Below the pieces are notes generated by a model that was not told the DNA's origin, did no database searches, and saw only the letters and a list, made by a program, of their open reading frames with translations. Shown here one piece after another: positions 7,866 to 15,106 of a stretch of 35,724 nt of DNA; position 1 is the stretch's first letter, and the number at the start of each line of letters is the position of its first letter. Position numbers and translations under genes: made by a program. Origin of the DNA: Gammaproteobacteria bacterium (lineage in GTDB: Bacteria; Pseudomonadota; Gammaproteobacteria; HK1); the NCBI GenBank assembly GCA_022824305.1, contig JAJEAD010000041.1, positions 1 to 35,724 on the forward strand, written 5' to 3'.

Positions 7866-8098
7866 TCAGCGCCCCTTGAACTGGGGGCGGCGCTTCTCCA
7901 TGAAGGCCCGGCGCCCTTCCACGTAGTCCTCGCTCGCATAGCAGTCGGCGACCATTCGCGCGCTCAAGGAGCGAGGTCTCGCTGCTCGGGGTCCTTGAGC
8001 GCCTCGGCCACGATGCGCTTGCAGGCGCGCACCGTGAGCGGCGCGTTCTCCGCGATCTGTCCCGCGTACTCTTCGACCGTCGCTTCTAGCTCTTCGGG
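7866..8098 (-). pseudogene. Decayed copy of the enoyl-CoA hydratase 3' end
   Basis: Bases 7865-8098 repeat 9821-10052, the 3' end of the intact enoyl-CoA hydratase gene, in the same orientation. Outside one rewritten patch I count only three substitutions (near 7893, 7939 and 8087). The patch (about 7955-7978) is 2 bases longer than in the intact copy and shifts the frame. The fragment has no start region and cannot encode a hydratase. It lies between tenA and the toxin-antitoxin genes, so it marks one edge of the cassette. Confidence 0.9.
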
Positions 8099-8118
8099 CG
8101 CGGCCAGGTTGGAGCTCG

Positions 8119-8147
8119 TTGCGTCCCAAGTGCATTTACCTTACAGG
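8119..8147 (+). promoter_or_regulatory. Candidate sigma-70 promoter of the toxin-antitoxin operon
   Basis: TTGCGT (8119-8124) and TACAGG (8142-8147) are separated by 17 bases and would place transcription start near 8154. The -10 box lies within the operator-like palindrome, as expected for an autorepressed operon. The boxes are only moderately close to consensus. Confidence 0.4.
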
Positions 8148-8153
8148 TAAATG
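8133..8153. promoter_or_regulatory. Operator-like palindrome of the HigBA operon
   Basis: Perfect 9-bp arms CATTTACCT (8133-8141) and AGGTAAATG (8145-8153) flank a 3-bp centre. It lies just upstream of the toxin start and overlaps the candidate -10 box. HigA-type antitoxins usually bind such palindromes to repress their own operon, so this is most likely the HigA binding site. Confidence 0.65.
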
Positions 8154-8171
8154 GCGATAACATCGACAGAC

Positions 8172-8501
8172 ATGGAAATCCGTTTCCGGAACAGGAAGCT
8201 CCGGGAGCTCTGCGAGAAACGCGCACGTGCCGAACGCCGCCTGGGGCCGGCAAGTGCGAGGAAGCTGCGGGCGCGTTTGAGCGATCTGGAAGCAGCGGAT
8301 TGCGTCGCCGAACTGCACGCCGGCCGACCTCACCCCTTGTCGGGACCGCGAAAAGATCAACTTGCGCTGGTCTTGGCCGGCGGCATGCGATTGGTGCTCT
8401 CGGCAGACCAGCAGCCATGCCCACGTCGCGAAGATGGCGGTGTCGACTGGTCTCGGGTGACCGCGATTCGCATTGAATCCATAGAGGACTACCATGACTG
8501 A
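8172..8501 (+). CDS. higB: HigB-type (RelE/ParE superfamily) toxin
   Basis: The 109-residue protein begins MEIRFRNRKLRELCEKR, the usual start of the HigB group often mislabelled 'killer suppression protein HigA'. It has the RelE-like order of two N-terminal helices, then beta strands ending in VTAIRIESIEDYHD. Family members are ribosome-dependent mRNA interferases. Starting at 8172 matches family length and lies after the predicted transcription start. The ATG at 8151 is inside the operator palindrome and less likely. The stop overlaps the antitoxin start by 8 bases, so translation is coupled. The toxin-first gene order is standard for higBA. The module lies between two copies of a hydratase gene end. 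Confidence 0.8.
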   Translation: MEIRFRNRKLRELCEKRARAERRLGPASARKLRARLSDLEAADCVAELHAGRPHPLSGPRKDQLALVLAGGMRLVLSADQQPCPRREDGGVDWSRVTAIRIESIEDYHD

Positions 8502-9609
8502 CCAAGACCCTCCGTTCACGCCGGACTGGACCTCTCCGCCCGGCGAAACCATTCTCGACATGATCGAAGAGCGGGCCTGGACTCAGGCCGAACTTGCCAC
8601 TCGGCTGGGTTTCAGCCACAAGCACGTCAACCAAGTGATCAAGGGCAAGGTGCCGCTGACCGAAGAAGCGGCGTTGCGCCTCGGTCAGGTGCTGGGCCCG
8701 AGCGCCGGATTCTGGCTGACGCGGGAAGCCCGCTTTCGAGAGCGCACCGTACGCCTCGAGTCCGCAAGCCGCCACGCAAGGTGGGTCCCGTGGCTCGATG
8801 AGTTACCGATCAAGGAATTGATGAACGCAGGAGCGATCCCCAAGCGCCGCATCGACGCCAGATCCAGGCCTGGCCTGGTGGATGAATGTCTTCGCTTCTT
8901 CGGCGTCGCTTCACCAGACGAATGGCGACGGCACTATCTTGAGATGGAATGCACATTTCGGAGAAGTCGCACAGAACAGAGCGATATCGGAGCGATATCC
9001 GCGTGGTTGCGACTTGGGGAGCGAGAGGCCGTAAAGATGGCCACTCGGACCTATGATCGGTCCGGTTTCGAGTCCGCCCTCCAAGAGATTCGCACACTCA
9101 CGGTGCAGCCCCCGGAGGCGTTTGAGCCGCGTGTTCGCGCATTGCTTCACGAATCCGGAGTCGGATTCGTGCTGGTGCCGGCGATCCCCCGCGCGCGAGT
9201 CAGCGGTGTAGCGCGCTGGCTGAACCCCCGACACCCGCTAATCCAATTGTCACTCTTCGGCAAGACCAACGACCGATTCTGGTTTACCTTCTTTCACGAA
9301 GCGGCGCACATTCTGCTCCACGCCTCCGACAAGAAATCAGTCTGGCTCGACGACCCTATCTCCAAGCCCAGCGCCAATCGTGCGGAGGAGGAGGCGAACG
9401 CCTGGGCAGCCGACTGCCTCATCCCGCCACGATACTCATCCGAACTCGCGGATTTGCATAGCAAGGCGTCCGTCAAGGCATTTGCACGTAAGGTGAAAGT
9501 TCACCCGGGAATCGTGGTCGGGCGGCTTCAGCACGACCGCTCAATTTCGTTCAGGCAAATGAACGACCTGAAAGTGAGCTTCCGATTCACCGCTGGCACG
9601 AATACATGA
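8494..9609 (+). CDS. higA: HigA-type antitoxin fused to an ImmA/IrrE metallopeptidase domain
   Basis: This 371-residue protein combines a HigA/XRE helix-turn-helix (about residues 20-75: ILDMIEERAWTQAELATRLG then SHKHVNQVIKGKVPLTEEAALRLG) with a C-terminal ImmA/IrrE zinc peptidase domain. The zinc motif is HEAAH at 268-272 (FTFFHEAAHILLHA), and a downstream glutamate-rich helix EEEANAWAADCLIPP supplies the usual third ligand and substrate wall. Plain HigA antitoxins are about 100 residues; the long fused form is a known variant. The DNA-binding part should repress the operon from the palindrome at 8133-8153 and neutralise HigB. The peptidase might cleave the antitoxin itself or another regulator under stress, but that is inference. 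Codon use is more even and less GC-rich than that of its neighbours. Confidence 0.85.
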   Translation: MTDQDPPFTPDWTSPPGETILDMIEERAWTQAELATRLGFSHKHVNQVIKGKVPLTEEAALRLGQVLGPSAGFWLTREARFRERTVRLESASRHARWVPWLDELPIKELMNAGAIPKRRIDARSRPGLVDECLRFFGVASPDEWRRHYLEMECTFRRSRTEQSDIGAISAWLRLGEREAVKMATRTYDRSGFESALQEIRTLTVQPPEAFEPRVRALLHESGVGFVLVPAIPRARVSGVARWLNPRHPLIQLSLFGKTNDRFWFTFFHEAAHILLHASDKKSVWLDDPISKPSANRAEEEANAWAADCLIPPRYSSELADLHSKASVKAFARKVKVHPGIVVGRLQHDRSISFRQMNDLKVSFRFTAGTNT

Positions 9610-9680
9610 AGATCGTCAAAGGGTTTTCGATGTCCACCGCAAGGCGGAGGCCAACTCTGCTCCAAGAGGTGGCCAAGTGA
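9606..9680 (+). CDS. Possible 24-codon leaderless ORF coupled to higA
   Basis: An ATG at 9606 overlaps the higA stop (ATGA) and opens a frame of 24 codons (MKIVKGFSMSTARRR..., ending VAK). It has no own ribosome binding site and matches nothing known. It may be the stump of a lost third gene or chance. The remaining bases to 9820 hold no gene I can support. Confidence 0.2.
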   Translation: MKIVKGFSMSTARRRPTLLQEVAK

Positions 9681-9821
9681 ACGATCACCTGCCGAATCTC
9701 AGCGTGTCGGTCTTGACCCCCAACGCTTGCGAATGAATGGCAGAAAGGGTCGTGGGCAGCGGGCTCGCCGGAATGAGAAAGGCGGAAGTGGAGAAGCAAG
9801 CAGCCCTCCGGCGCCCCCGCC

Positions 9822-10616
9822 TCAGCGCCCCTTGAACTGGGGGCGGCGTTTCTCCATGAAGGCCCGGCGCCCTTCCACGTAGTCCTCGCTCGCGTAGCAG
9901 TCGGCGACCATCTGCGCGCAGAGCGCGAGGTCGCGCTGCTCGGGGTCCTTGAGCGCCTCGGCCACGATGCGCTTGCAGGCGCGCACCGTGAGCGGCGCGT
10001 TCTCCGCGATCTGTCCCGCGTACTCTTCGACCGTCGCTTCCAGCTCTTCGGGGGCGACGACACGGTTCACGAGCCCGATTGCCGCCGCTTCCCGGGCGTC
10101 GAGGCGCCGGGCGGTGAACATGATCTCCTTCGCCGCCGCGGGCCCCACGAGGTCCACCAGCTCCTTGAGGCCATCGTACTCGTAGCCGAGCCCGAGCCGG
10201 GCCGCGGGAATACCGAAGCGGGAGCGGTCCGACGCGATGCGCAGGTCGCATCCGAGCGCGATGCCGAGCCCGCCTCCGATGCAGTAGCCGTCGATGCGGG
10301 CGATGGTCGGCTTTCCGCTGTACCGGAGCGCGTCGTAGCCCTCGGCGGCGGCGCGGTTGTAGGCGGCGAGGGTCTCCGCGTTGCGCTGGCTCTCGAACTC
10401 CGAGATGTCGGCTCCGGCCGAGAAGGCCCGGCCTCCCGCGCCGCTCACCACGACCACCCGTACTCCGTCGTCGGCCTCGAACGCGCGCATCGCGGCGCCG
10501 ATTCCGCACCACATCTCGTAGTTGATCGCGTTGTGCTTCCCGGGACGGTTGAAGGTGAGGGCGGCGATGCCGTCGGAGACGCGGGCGATGAGAGATTCGG
10601 GCACTGCGATCGTCAT
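9822..10616 (-). CDS. Enoyl-CoA hydratase/isomerase (crotonase) family protein
   Basis: A 264-residue crotonase-fold enzyme acting on acyl-CoA esters. Seen are the N-terminal LTFNRPGKHNAINYEM, the first oxyanion-hole loop GAGGRAFSAGADISEF, the second oxyanion segment RIDGYCIGGGLGIALGCDLRIA, and the usual C-terminal helices ending MEKRRPQFKGR. The position that carries Glu144 in classical hydratases is followed by FGIPAARLGLGY rather than an FGQPE motif, so it may be another crotonase such as an isomerase or decarboxylase. ATG 10616 is chosen because the fold begins directly after it and AGGA lies about 11 bases upstream. Its last 231 bases (9822-10052) are duplicated at 7866-8098 beyond the toxin-antitoxin cassette. 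The CaiB CoA transferase gene on the same strand lies 257 bases upstream, a likely functional partner. Confidence 0.88.
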   Translation of the reverse strand: MTIAVPESLIARVSDGIAALTFNRPGKHNAINYEMWCGIGAAMRAFEADDGVRVVVVSGAGGRAFSAGADISEFESQRNAETLAAYNRAAAEGYDALRYSGKPTIARIDGYCIGGGLGIALGCDLRIASDRSRFGIPAARLGLGYEYDGLKELVDLVGPAAAKEIMFTARRLDAREAAAIGLVNRVVAPEELEATVEEYAGQIAENAPLTVRACKRIVAEALKDPEQRDLALCAQMVADCYASEDYVEGRRAFMEKRRPQFKGR

Positions 10617-10873
10617 GTTGGAGAGTCCTGCTCGAAGCCGAAGAAGGCCCGGCGGCCGGGAGCGCTCGTCGGTGGCCGGTGCCGGGAAGGGGTGCATTCT
10701 GCCCGCCCCGGAGGCTTTCGCCTACGTGAAGACCGCAGGGAGGCTCCGTCCGACCGCACTCACCGCCGCCGGTCGAGGGTATCGGGGCAGGCAGAGCGGC
10801 GACAGGAATGCGGGAGTGACTCCGCCAAATCCCTGACTTGCCGACGCGGCGGCGAAGGCATCCCCGGCAGCGT

Positions 10874-12061
10874 TCAGATGACTCCCTGTTCCCGCAGGGA
10901 ACGCAGCTCCTCGTCGCCGATGCCGAGCGCGCGGTACACCTCCCCGTTGTGCTGGCCGCGATCCGGAGCGGGCTGGTAGGGCGGGTCGGGTGCGCGGCTC
11001 AGGCGAATGGGCTGGCCCACCAGGCTGATGTCGCCAAGGCGCGGATGAGCGACCGGCCGCGCCATGCCGAGATGCTCCACCTGGGGGTCGCCGAAGGTCT
11101 CGTCGATGCGGTTGATGGGGCCGCAGGGCACCCCCGCGTCGTTCAGCTCCCGGATCCATTGCGCGCTCTCACGCTCGACGAGACGCTCCCCGAGCTCCCG
11201 GTGCAGCGCGTCCCGGTTCGCCGAGCGTGCTTCGGCGTCGGCGAAGCGCGGGTCCGCCTCGAGGTGCTCCACGTTCAGGACACGACACAGGCGGCGCCAG
11301 ATCTTCTCTCCCGCCGCCGCGACGTTGATGTGTCCGTCCGCGGTCCTGAACACGCCGGTGGGAATGGTGGTGGGGTGGTTGTTACCCGCCTGGGGCGGCA
11401 CCTCCCCGTCCATGAGCCAGCGCGCGGCCTGGAAGTCGAGCAACGCGATCTGGGCCTGGAGGAGCGAGGTGCGCACCCACTGCCCTTCGCCGGAGTGCTC
11501 TCGCTCGAGCAGCGCCGCCAGGATCCCGAATGCGCAGTAGATCCCGGCGCCCAGATCCGCGACCGGGATTCCGGCCCTCACCGGCCCCTGTCCCGGGAGG
11601 CCGGTAATCGACATCAGCCCGCCCATGCCCTGGGCGATCTGGTCGAATCCGGGACGCCCGGCGTAGGGTCCATCCTCCCCGAATCCGGAAATGCTGGCGT
11701 AGACGAGGCGCGGGTTCGTGCGGCGAAGCGCCGGGTAGTCGATGCCGAGTCGTCGCTTGACCTCCGGACGGTAGTTCTCCACGACCACGTCGGCGCCGGC
11801 GACCAGCTTGCGGAAGATGGCGAGGCCACGCGGGGCCTTGAGGTTCAGCGTGATGGCGCGCTTGTTGCGCTGCAGGTTCTGAAAATCCGAGCCGTCGCGC
11901 CCTCCTCCGAAGACCGGGGCGGAGTCGGCGTGCTCGGGCGCTTCGACCTTGATCACGTCCGCGCCCCAGTCGGCGAGCTGACGCACCGCGGTGGGCCCGG
12001 CCCGGACGCGGGTGAGGTCGAGCACGGTGAAGCGCGACAGGGGGCCTTCGCGGCGGGGCAT
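10874..12061 (-). CDS. CaiB/BaiF family (class III) CoA transferase
   Basis: The 395-residue protein belongs to family III CoA transferases, which move CoA between a dicarboxylic or carnitine-like donor and a carboxylic acid acceptor. The N-terminus FTVLDLTRVRAGPTAVRQLADWGADVIKVE is diagnostic, with the catalytic aspartate expected further in (NLKAPRGLAIFRKL...ADVVVENYRPEV). GFGEDGPYAGRPGFDQIAQGMGG follows and a typical C-terminal swapped domain ends the protein. The start at 12061 is supported by GGAGG 5-6 bases upstream; longer in-frame starts to 12208 have no such signal. It is upstream of and codirectional with the enoyl-CoA hydratase gene and divergent from a Gfo/Idh/MocA dehydrogenase. 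Together they suggest activation and oxidation of a carboxylate. The substrate is unknown. Confidence 0.9.
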   Translation of the reverse strand: MPRREGPLSRFTVLDLTRVRAGPTAVRQLADWGADVIKVEAPEHADSAPVFGGGRDGSDFQNLQRNKRAITLNLKAPRGLAIFRKLVAGADVVVENYRPEVKRRLGIDYPALRRTNPRLVYASISGFGEDGPYAGRPGFDQIAQGMGGLMSITGLPGQGPVRAGIPVADLGAGIYCAFGILAALLEREHSGEGQWVRTSLLQAQIALLDFQAARWLMDGEVPPQAGNNHPTTIPTGVFRTADGHINVAAAGEKIWRRLCRVLNVEHLEADPRFADAEARSANRDALHRELGERLVERESAQWIRELNDAGVPCGPINRIDETFGDPQVEHLGMARPVAHPRLGDISLVGQPIRLSRAPDPPYQPAPDRGQHNGEVYRALGIGDEELRSLREQGVI

Positions 12062-12421
12062 CAGGACCTCCGAGGCGGCGGGAGGTGGGCCTCGAGATTC
12101 GTGGCGGGTCATTTTGCCCGAATCGCGCGCTCGCACCACCACGCGTCGCCCCTGCGCCGGGGCAAGGGTCACCATGGCCGATGTGATTTCGCGCCTGGTT
12201 GCCGGCACCGGACGAAGGCCCGTCTCCGCCCGTCAGTCCGCCCCCCGTCGCGGACGGCGACGCGGCAGCCGACGAACGCGGGTCCGGCAGGCCGCAAGCC
12301 GTCGCCGCCGGGCCGGCGCGTCGCGCGATCCGAACGCTATAGCGCGCGACCGCCTCGTGTGCCGGCGCGGCGGGCATGCGAAGATCGCGATCTCTTCGGC
12401 CGCCAGGAAACACCTCGAGGC
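12062..12421. other. Divergent intergenic region, 360 bp
   Basis: This lies between the CoA transferase (minus) and the Gfo/Idh/MocA gene (plus) and should hold both promoters. I see no convincing -35/-10 pair. A 10-bp perfect palindrome (CGCTATAGCG) at 12335-12344 contains a TATA-like core and could be part of a promoter or operator for the plus-strand gene. No small gene is supported. Confidence 0.35.
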
Positions 12422-13510
12422 ATGAGCGAACAGAACATCAGAGTCGCCCTGATCGGCGCCGGCGCGAACACCACCCGTCGCCACATCCCCGGATTCCAGG
12501 CCCTGAAGGGAGTGGACCTGGTCGCGGTCGCCAACCGCTCCCTCGCTTCCGGGCGCCGGGTGGCGGAGGCCTTCGGCATCCCGCGGGTACACGACGACTG
12601 GACGTCGATCATCGACGACGAGGGTGTCGACGCGGTGTGCATCGGGACCTGGCCCTACATGCACGCCACGCTCACGATAGCGGCGCTGGAGGCGGGCAAG
12701 CACGTGCTCTGCGAGGCCCGCATGGCGATGAACGCGGTCGAGGCGCAGGCGATGCTCGACGTCTCGCGCTGCCATCCCGCTCAGGTCGCCCAGATCGTGC
12801 CCTCGCCGATGACCCTGCCCTTCGACCGCACCATCATCGAGATGGTGAGCGAGGGCTACATCGGCAATCTCATCGCGATCGACGCGCGGATCAGCGACGG
12901 CGGCTTCCCGGCCTGGGACACCCCGATGCACTGGCGCGAGGACCGCGGGGTCTCCGGCAACAACGTCATGTCGATGGGGATCTGGTACGAGGCGATCCTG
13001 CGCTGGTTCGGTCCCGCGCGCAGCGTGCAGGCGCTGGGTCGAAGCGTGGTGGGCCATCGCCTCGACGGGCAGGGCCGCCGCCGCGCGATGAGCATTCCCG
13101 ACCACGTGGAGATCGTCTGCGAGATGGAGCAGGGCGGTTACCTGCGCCTGGGGATGTCCACCGTCGCCGGACACCTGCCGCCGGTCGAGGTTTACATCTG
13201 CGGCACCGAGGGCACGCTGCGCCTGCGCAGCACTCCGGCCGCACGGAGCCCGGTACGCGATCCGGACGTGATGGTGCTCGAAGCGGGGCGACGGGGGGAA
13301 CCGGGCCTCTCCCGCATCAGGATCCCGAAGCGCAAGCGGGGCGGATGGCGGGTGGAAGAGGAGTTCATCAACGCCATCCGCGGCATCGAGCCCGTCACCC
13401 ACACCGACTTCGCGAGCGCGCTCGCCTACATGGAGTGGACGGACGCGGTGACGCGGGCGATGCGCACCGGCACCCGGGTCGCCCTGCCGCTCGACGCCTC
13501 CGGCGCCTGA
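12422..13510 (+). CDS. Gfo/Idh/MocA-family NAD(P)-dependent oxidoreductase
   Basis: The 362-residue protein carries the N-terminal Rossmann fold with VALIGAGANTTRRHIPGF (nucleotide-binding glycines), VDLVAVANRS at the end of strand 2, and GVDAVCIGTWPYMHATLTIAALEAGKHVLCE, where most family members have a catalytic EKP motif. Here that motif reads CEARMAMN, so the usual EKP lysine is replaced by arginine or lost. The C-terminal alpha/beta domain includes the MSMGIWYEAILRWFG helix. Family members oxidise sugars, inositols or similar polyols, or reduce imines; the altered EKP motif makes dehydrogenase activity less certain. It is alone on its strand between the CoA transferase and the amidinotransferase-fold gene, with GAGG 4-5 bases before the ATG. 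Confidence 0.82.
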   Translation: MSEQNIRVALIGAGANTTRRHIPGFQALKGVDLVAVANRSLASGRRVAEAFGIPRVHDDWTSIIDDEGVDAVCIGTWPYMHATLTIAALEAGKHVLCEARMAMNAVEAQAMLDVSRCHPAQVAQIVPSPMTLPFDRTIIEMVSEGYIGNLIAIDARISDGGFPAWDTPMHWREDRGVSGNNVMSMGIWYEAILRWFGPARSVQALGRSVVGHRLDGQGRRRAMSIPDHVEIVCEMEQGGYLRLGMSTVAGHLPPVEVYICGTEGTLRLRSTPAARSPVRDPDVMVLEAGRRGEPGLSRIRIPKRKRGGWRVEEEFINAIRGIEPVTHTDFASALAYMEWTDAVTRAMRTGTRVALPLDASGA

Positions 13511-13528
13511 GGCGCCCCTGCGGGGGCG
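13502..13528. terminator. Hairpins at a convergent gene junction
   Basis: GGCGCC at 13502-13507 and 13511-13516 pair around the TGA stop codon. Alternatively CGCCCC (13513-13518) pairs with GGGGCG (13523-13528). Only 40 bases separate two convergent genes here, so a shared terminator is expected, but no T-run follows on either strand. Confidence 0.35.
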
Positions 13529-13550
13529 TCCCCGCGCCCCGCCGCCCTCC

Positions 13551-14450
13551 TCAAGCCGCGTCGCGGCGCAGCGCCTGCGACAGGCAGTGCACCCCGCCGC
13601 CGCCGAGCGTGAACATCGACATGTCGGGGTCGTAGACGGTGAAGCCGAGCGCGCGCATCTTCTCGTTGAGCTGCGTGCTGCCCTTCATGGAGAGCACCTT
13701 GTCGTTGCCCAGGGCGACCAGGTTGACGCCGAGGTTCTTCGCCTCCGCGTAGCCGACCTCGACGAACTCGAAGCCGCGCCCGCGCAGCCAGCGTACCAGC
13801 CACTCCTCCATCGCGTCGACGCAGGCCACCAGCAGCTTCGGAGCGAGCGGCACCACGAGACCGTCCATGTGCACGAACTCGCGGGAAATCGGCGCCACCA
13901 TCGCCTCCCATCCTTCCTCGCGCACGAAGCCTGCGACCTGCTCCGAGCCCTCCTGCTCCGAGCGCTCTCCGCAGAAGCCTATGAGCACGGTGCCGGGCTC
14001 GAGGATGACGAAGTCGCCGCCTTCGAAGTGGCCGGCGCTGGCGTAGCGCCAGATCGGAATCCGGTTCTCCTGGTAGAAACGGATGGCGGTGACATAGTCC
14101 GCCCGCCGGCACTTGAGCTGCATGTGGCAGATGAGCGCCCCCCAGGGCGACATCGCGCTCGAATCACGCGCGAAGAAGTTGCGATGGAGCACCGGATCGG
14201 CATCGATGTAGTGGCACCTGACGCCCTCGCCCTCGTAGATGCTCACCATCTCGGAGTGCTGGGCCATCGCGACCTGCAGGTCGAACCTGATGCCGGTGTG
14301 CTCCTGGTTCAGCAGCGTGCGCTGGATGATGGGGCCGGCGTCCACCCACCGGTAGTACTCGGGCCGCCCGAGCAGCACGTCGCGCAGGCGCGCGTAGTCG
14401 TTGGTGATGCCCCAGCCCGAAGCGGACTCCGTTTCGACGGCAGCGTTCAT
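13551..14450 (-). CDS. Arginine deiminase / dimethylargininase (DDAH)-fold amidinotransferase-family protein
   Basis: A 299-residue guanidine-modifying-enzyme superfamily protein. Key residues are in place: FARD (93-96) corresponding to the FTRD motif, EGGD (143-146) for guanidinium binding, FVHMDG with His194 and Asp196, and the nucleophilic Cys289 in GGGGVHCLSQAL at the C-terminus. Such enzymes hydrolyse arginine, methylated arginines or agmatine, or transfer amidino groups through a thiouronium intermediate. The length matches the smaller DDAH-like members rather than the 400-residue arginine deiminases. Its ATG overlaps the stop of the DUF1989 gene (ATGA, 14447-14450), showing tight translational coupling. 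A joint role in guanidino-compound breakdown is inferred. An upstream in-frame extension to 14603 lies within the DUF1989 gene and is rejected as start. Confidence 0.88.
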   Translation of the reverse strand: MNAAVETESASGWGITNDYARLRDVLLGRPEYYRWVDAGPIIQRTLLNQEHTGIRFDLQVAMAQHSEMVSIYEGEGVRCHYIDADPVLHRNFFARDSSAMSPWGALICHMQLKCRRADYVTAIRFYQENRIPIWRYASAGHFEGGDFVILEPGTVLIGFCGERSEQEGSEQVAGFVREEGWEAMVAPISREFVHMDGLVVPLAPKLLVACVDAMEEWLVRWLRGRGFEFVEVGYAEAKNLGVNLVALGNDKVLSMKGSTQLNEKMRALGFTVYDPDMSMFTLGGGGVHCLSQALRRDAA

Positions 14451-15106
14451 TGCGTCTCCCCGATTCGATTTCGATAGCGGATCGCGCGCACCGGCGTGGG
14501 ACCGGTGCCGGTGGCGAGGTTCATCTCCTCCGGACAGTTGGAGATCACCACCAGCACGTCCATCTCCGCGCGCAGCGTGACATGGTCGCCGGGCCGGGAC
14601 CATCCGTCCACGATCGCGGCGCTTCCATCGGCGTCCACCGGCACCCGCATGAAGAAGTTGACGTTGGGCGCGACCAGGGTCGGGTCAAGCCCGAGGCGGA
14701 CGAGCTCGGACTCGAAGTTCTGCTGGCATGCCCGCGGATTGCGTGCGCCGTAGCGCACGTCGTCGAGCTCGAAGGAGCAGCAGCCGAAGATGGTGTCGTG
14801 CCCGCCGCAGGTGTCCTCGACGACGGTCATCATCTTGCGGGCGCGGACCGACCACAGCACCGAATCAAGGCCCAGGTAGATGTTGCCCGGAATCTTGATG
14901 GTGTTCGGCGCGTGGTAGCGCTCCCGGGGGTCGTGCGCGTTGAAGCAGAGGAAATCGATCGCCTGCTGCCCTTCCAGATCGACGAACACCAGGTAATCGC
15001 CGCGGTCCACCCGCCCGCTCCACGGCATGCGCGCGGGAACCACGGTGTCTTCAATGACGGTGGCGCCGACGGGCACATAGTCGGTGCTTTGCGCGTGGTC
15101 TCTCAC
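14447..15106 (-). CDS. DUF1989 / urea carboxylase-associated family protein
   Basis: The 219-residue protein has the DUF1989 hallmarks: VPARMPWSGRVDRGDYLVFVDLEGQQAIDFLCFNA, then SVLWSVRARKMMTVVEDTCGGHDTIFGCCSFE with several cysteines, PNVNFFMRVPVD, and SNCPEEMNLATG near the C-terminus. Members encoded near urea/guanidine carboxylases include the two subunits of carboxyguanidine deiminase (CgdAB); others are uncharacterised. Here only one DUF1989 gene is present and no carboxylase is nearby. Its partner is instead the DDAH-fold gene directly downstream with a 4-base overlap. The N-terminus overlaps by 4 bases the run-on end of a Phd/VapB-type antitoxin gene, a junction that looks like the result of a deletion. 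Confidence 0.88.
   Translation of the reverse strand: MRDHAQSTDYVPVGATVIEDTVVPARMPWSGRVDRGDYLVFVDLEGQQAIDFLCFNAHDPRERYHAPNTIKIPGNIYLGLDSVLWSVRARKMMTVVEDTCGGHDTIFGCCSFELDDVRYGARNPRACQQNFESELVRLGLDPTLVAPNVNFFMRVPVDADGSAAIVDGWSRPGDHVTLRAEMDVLVVISNCPEEMNLATGTGPTPVRAIRYRNRIGETQ

Noticed and set aside
10838..12421. Plus-strand open frame antisense to the CoA transferase, continuous with the Gfo/Idh/MocA frame
   Set aside because: The N-terminal part has no motif; the real dehydrogenase start is at 12422 with a ribosome binding site and the Rossmann motif directly after it.
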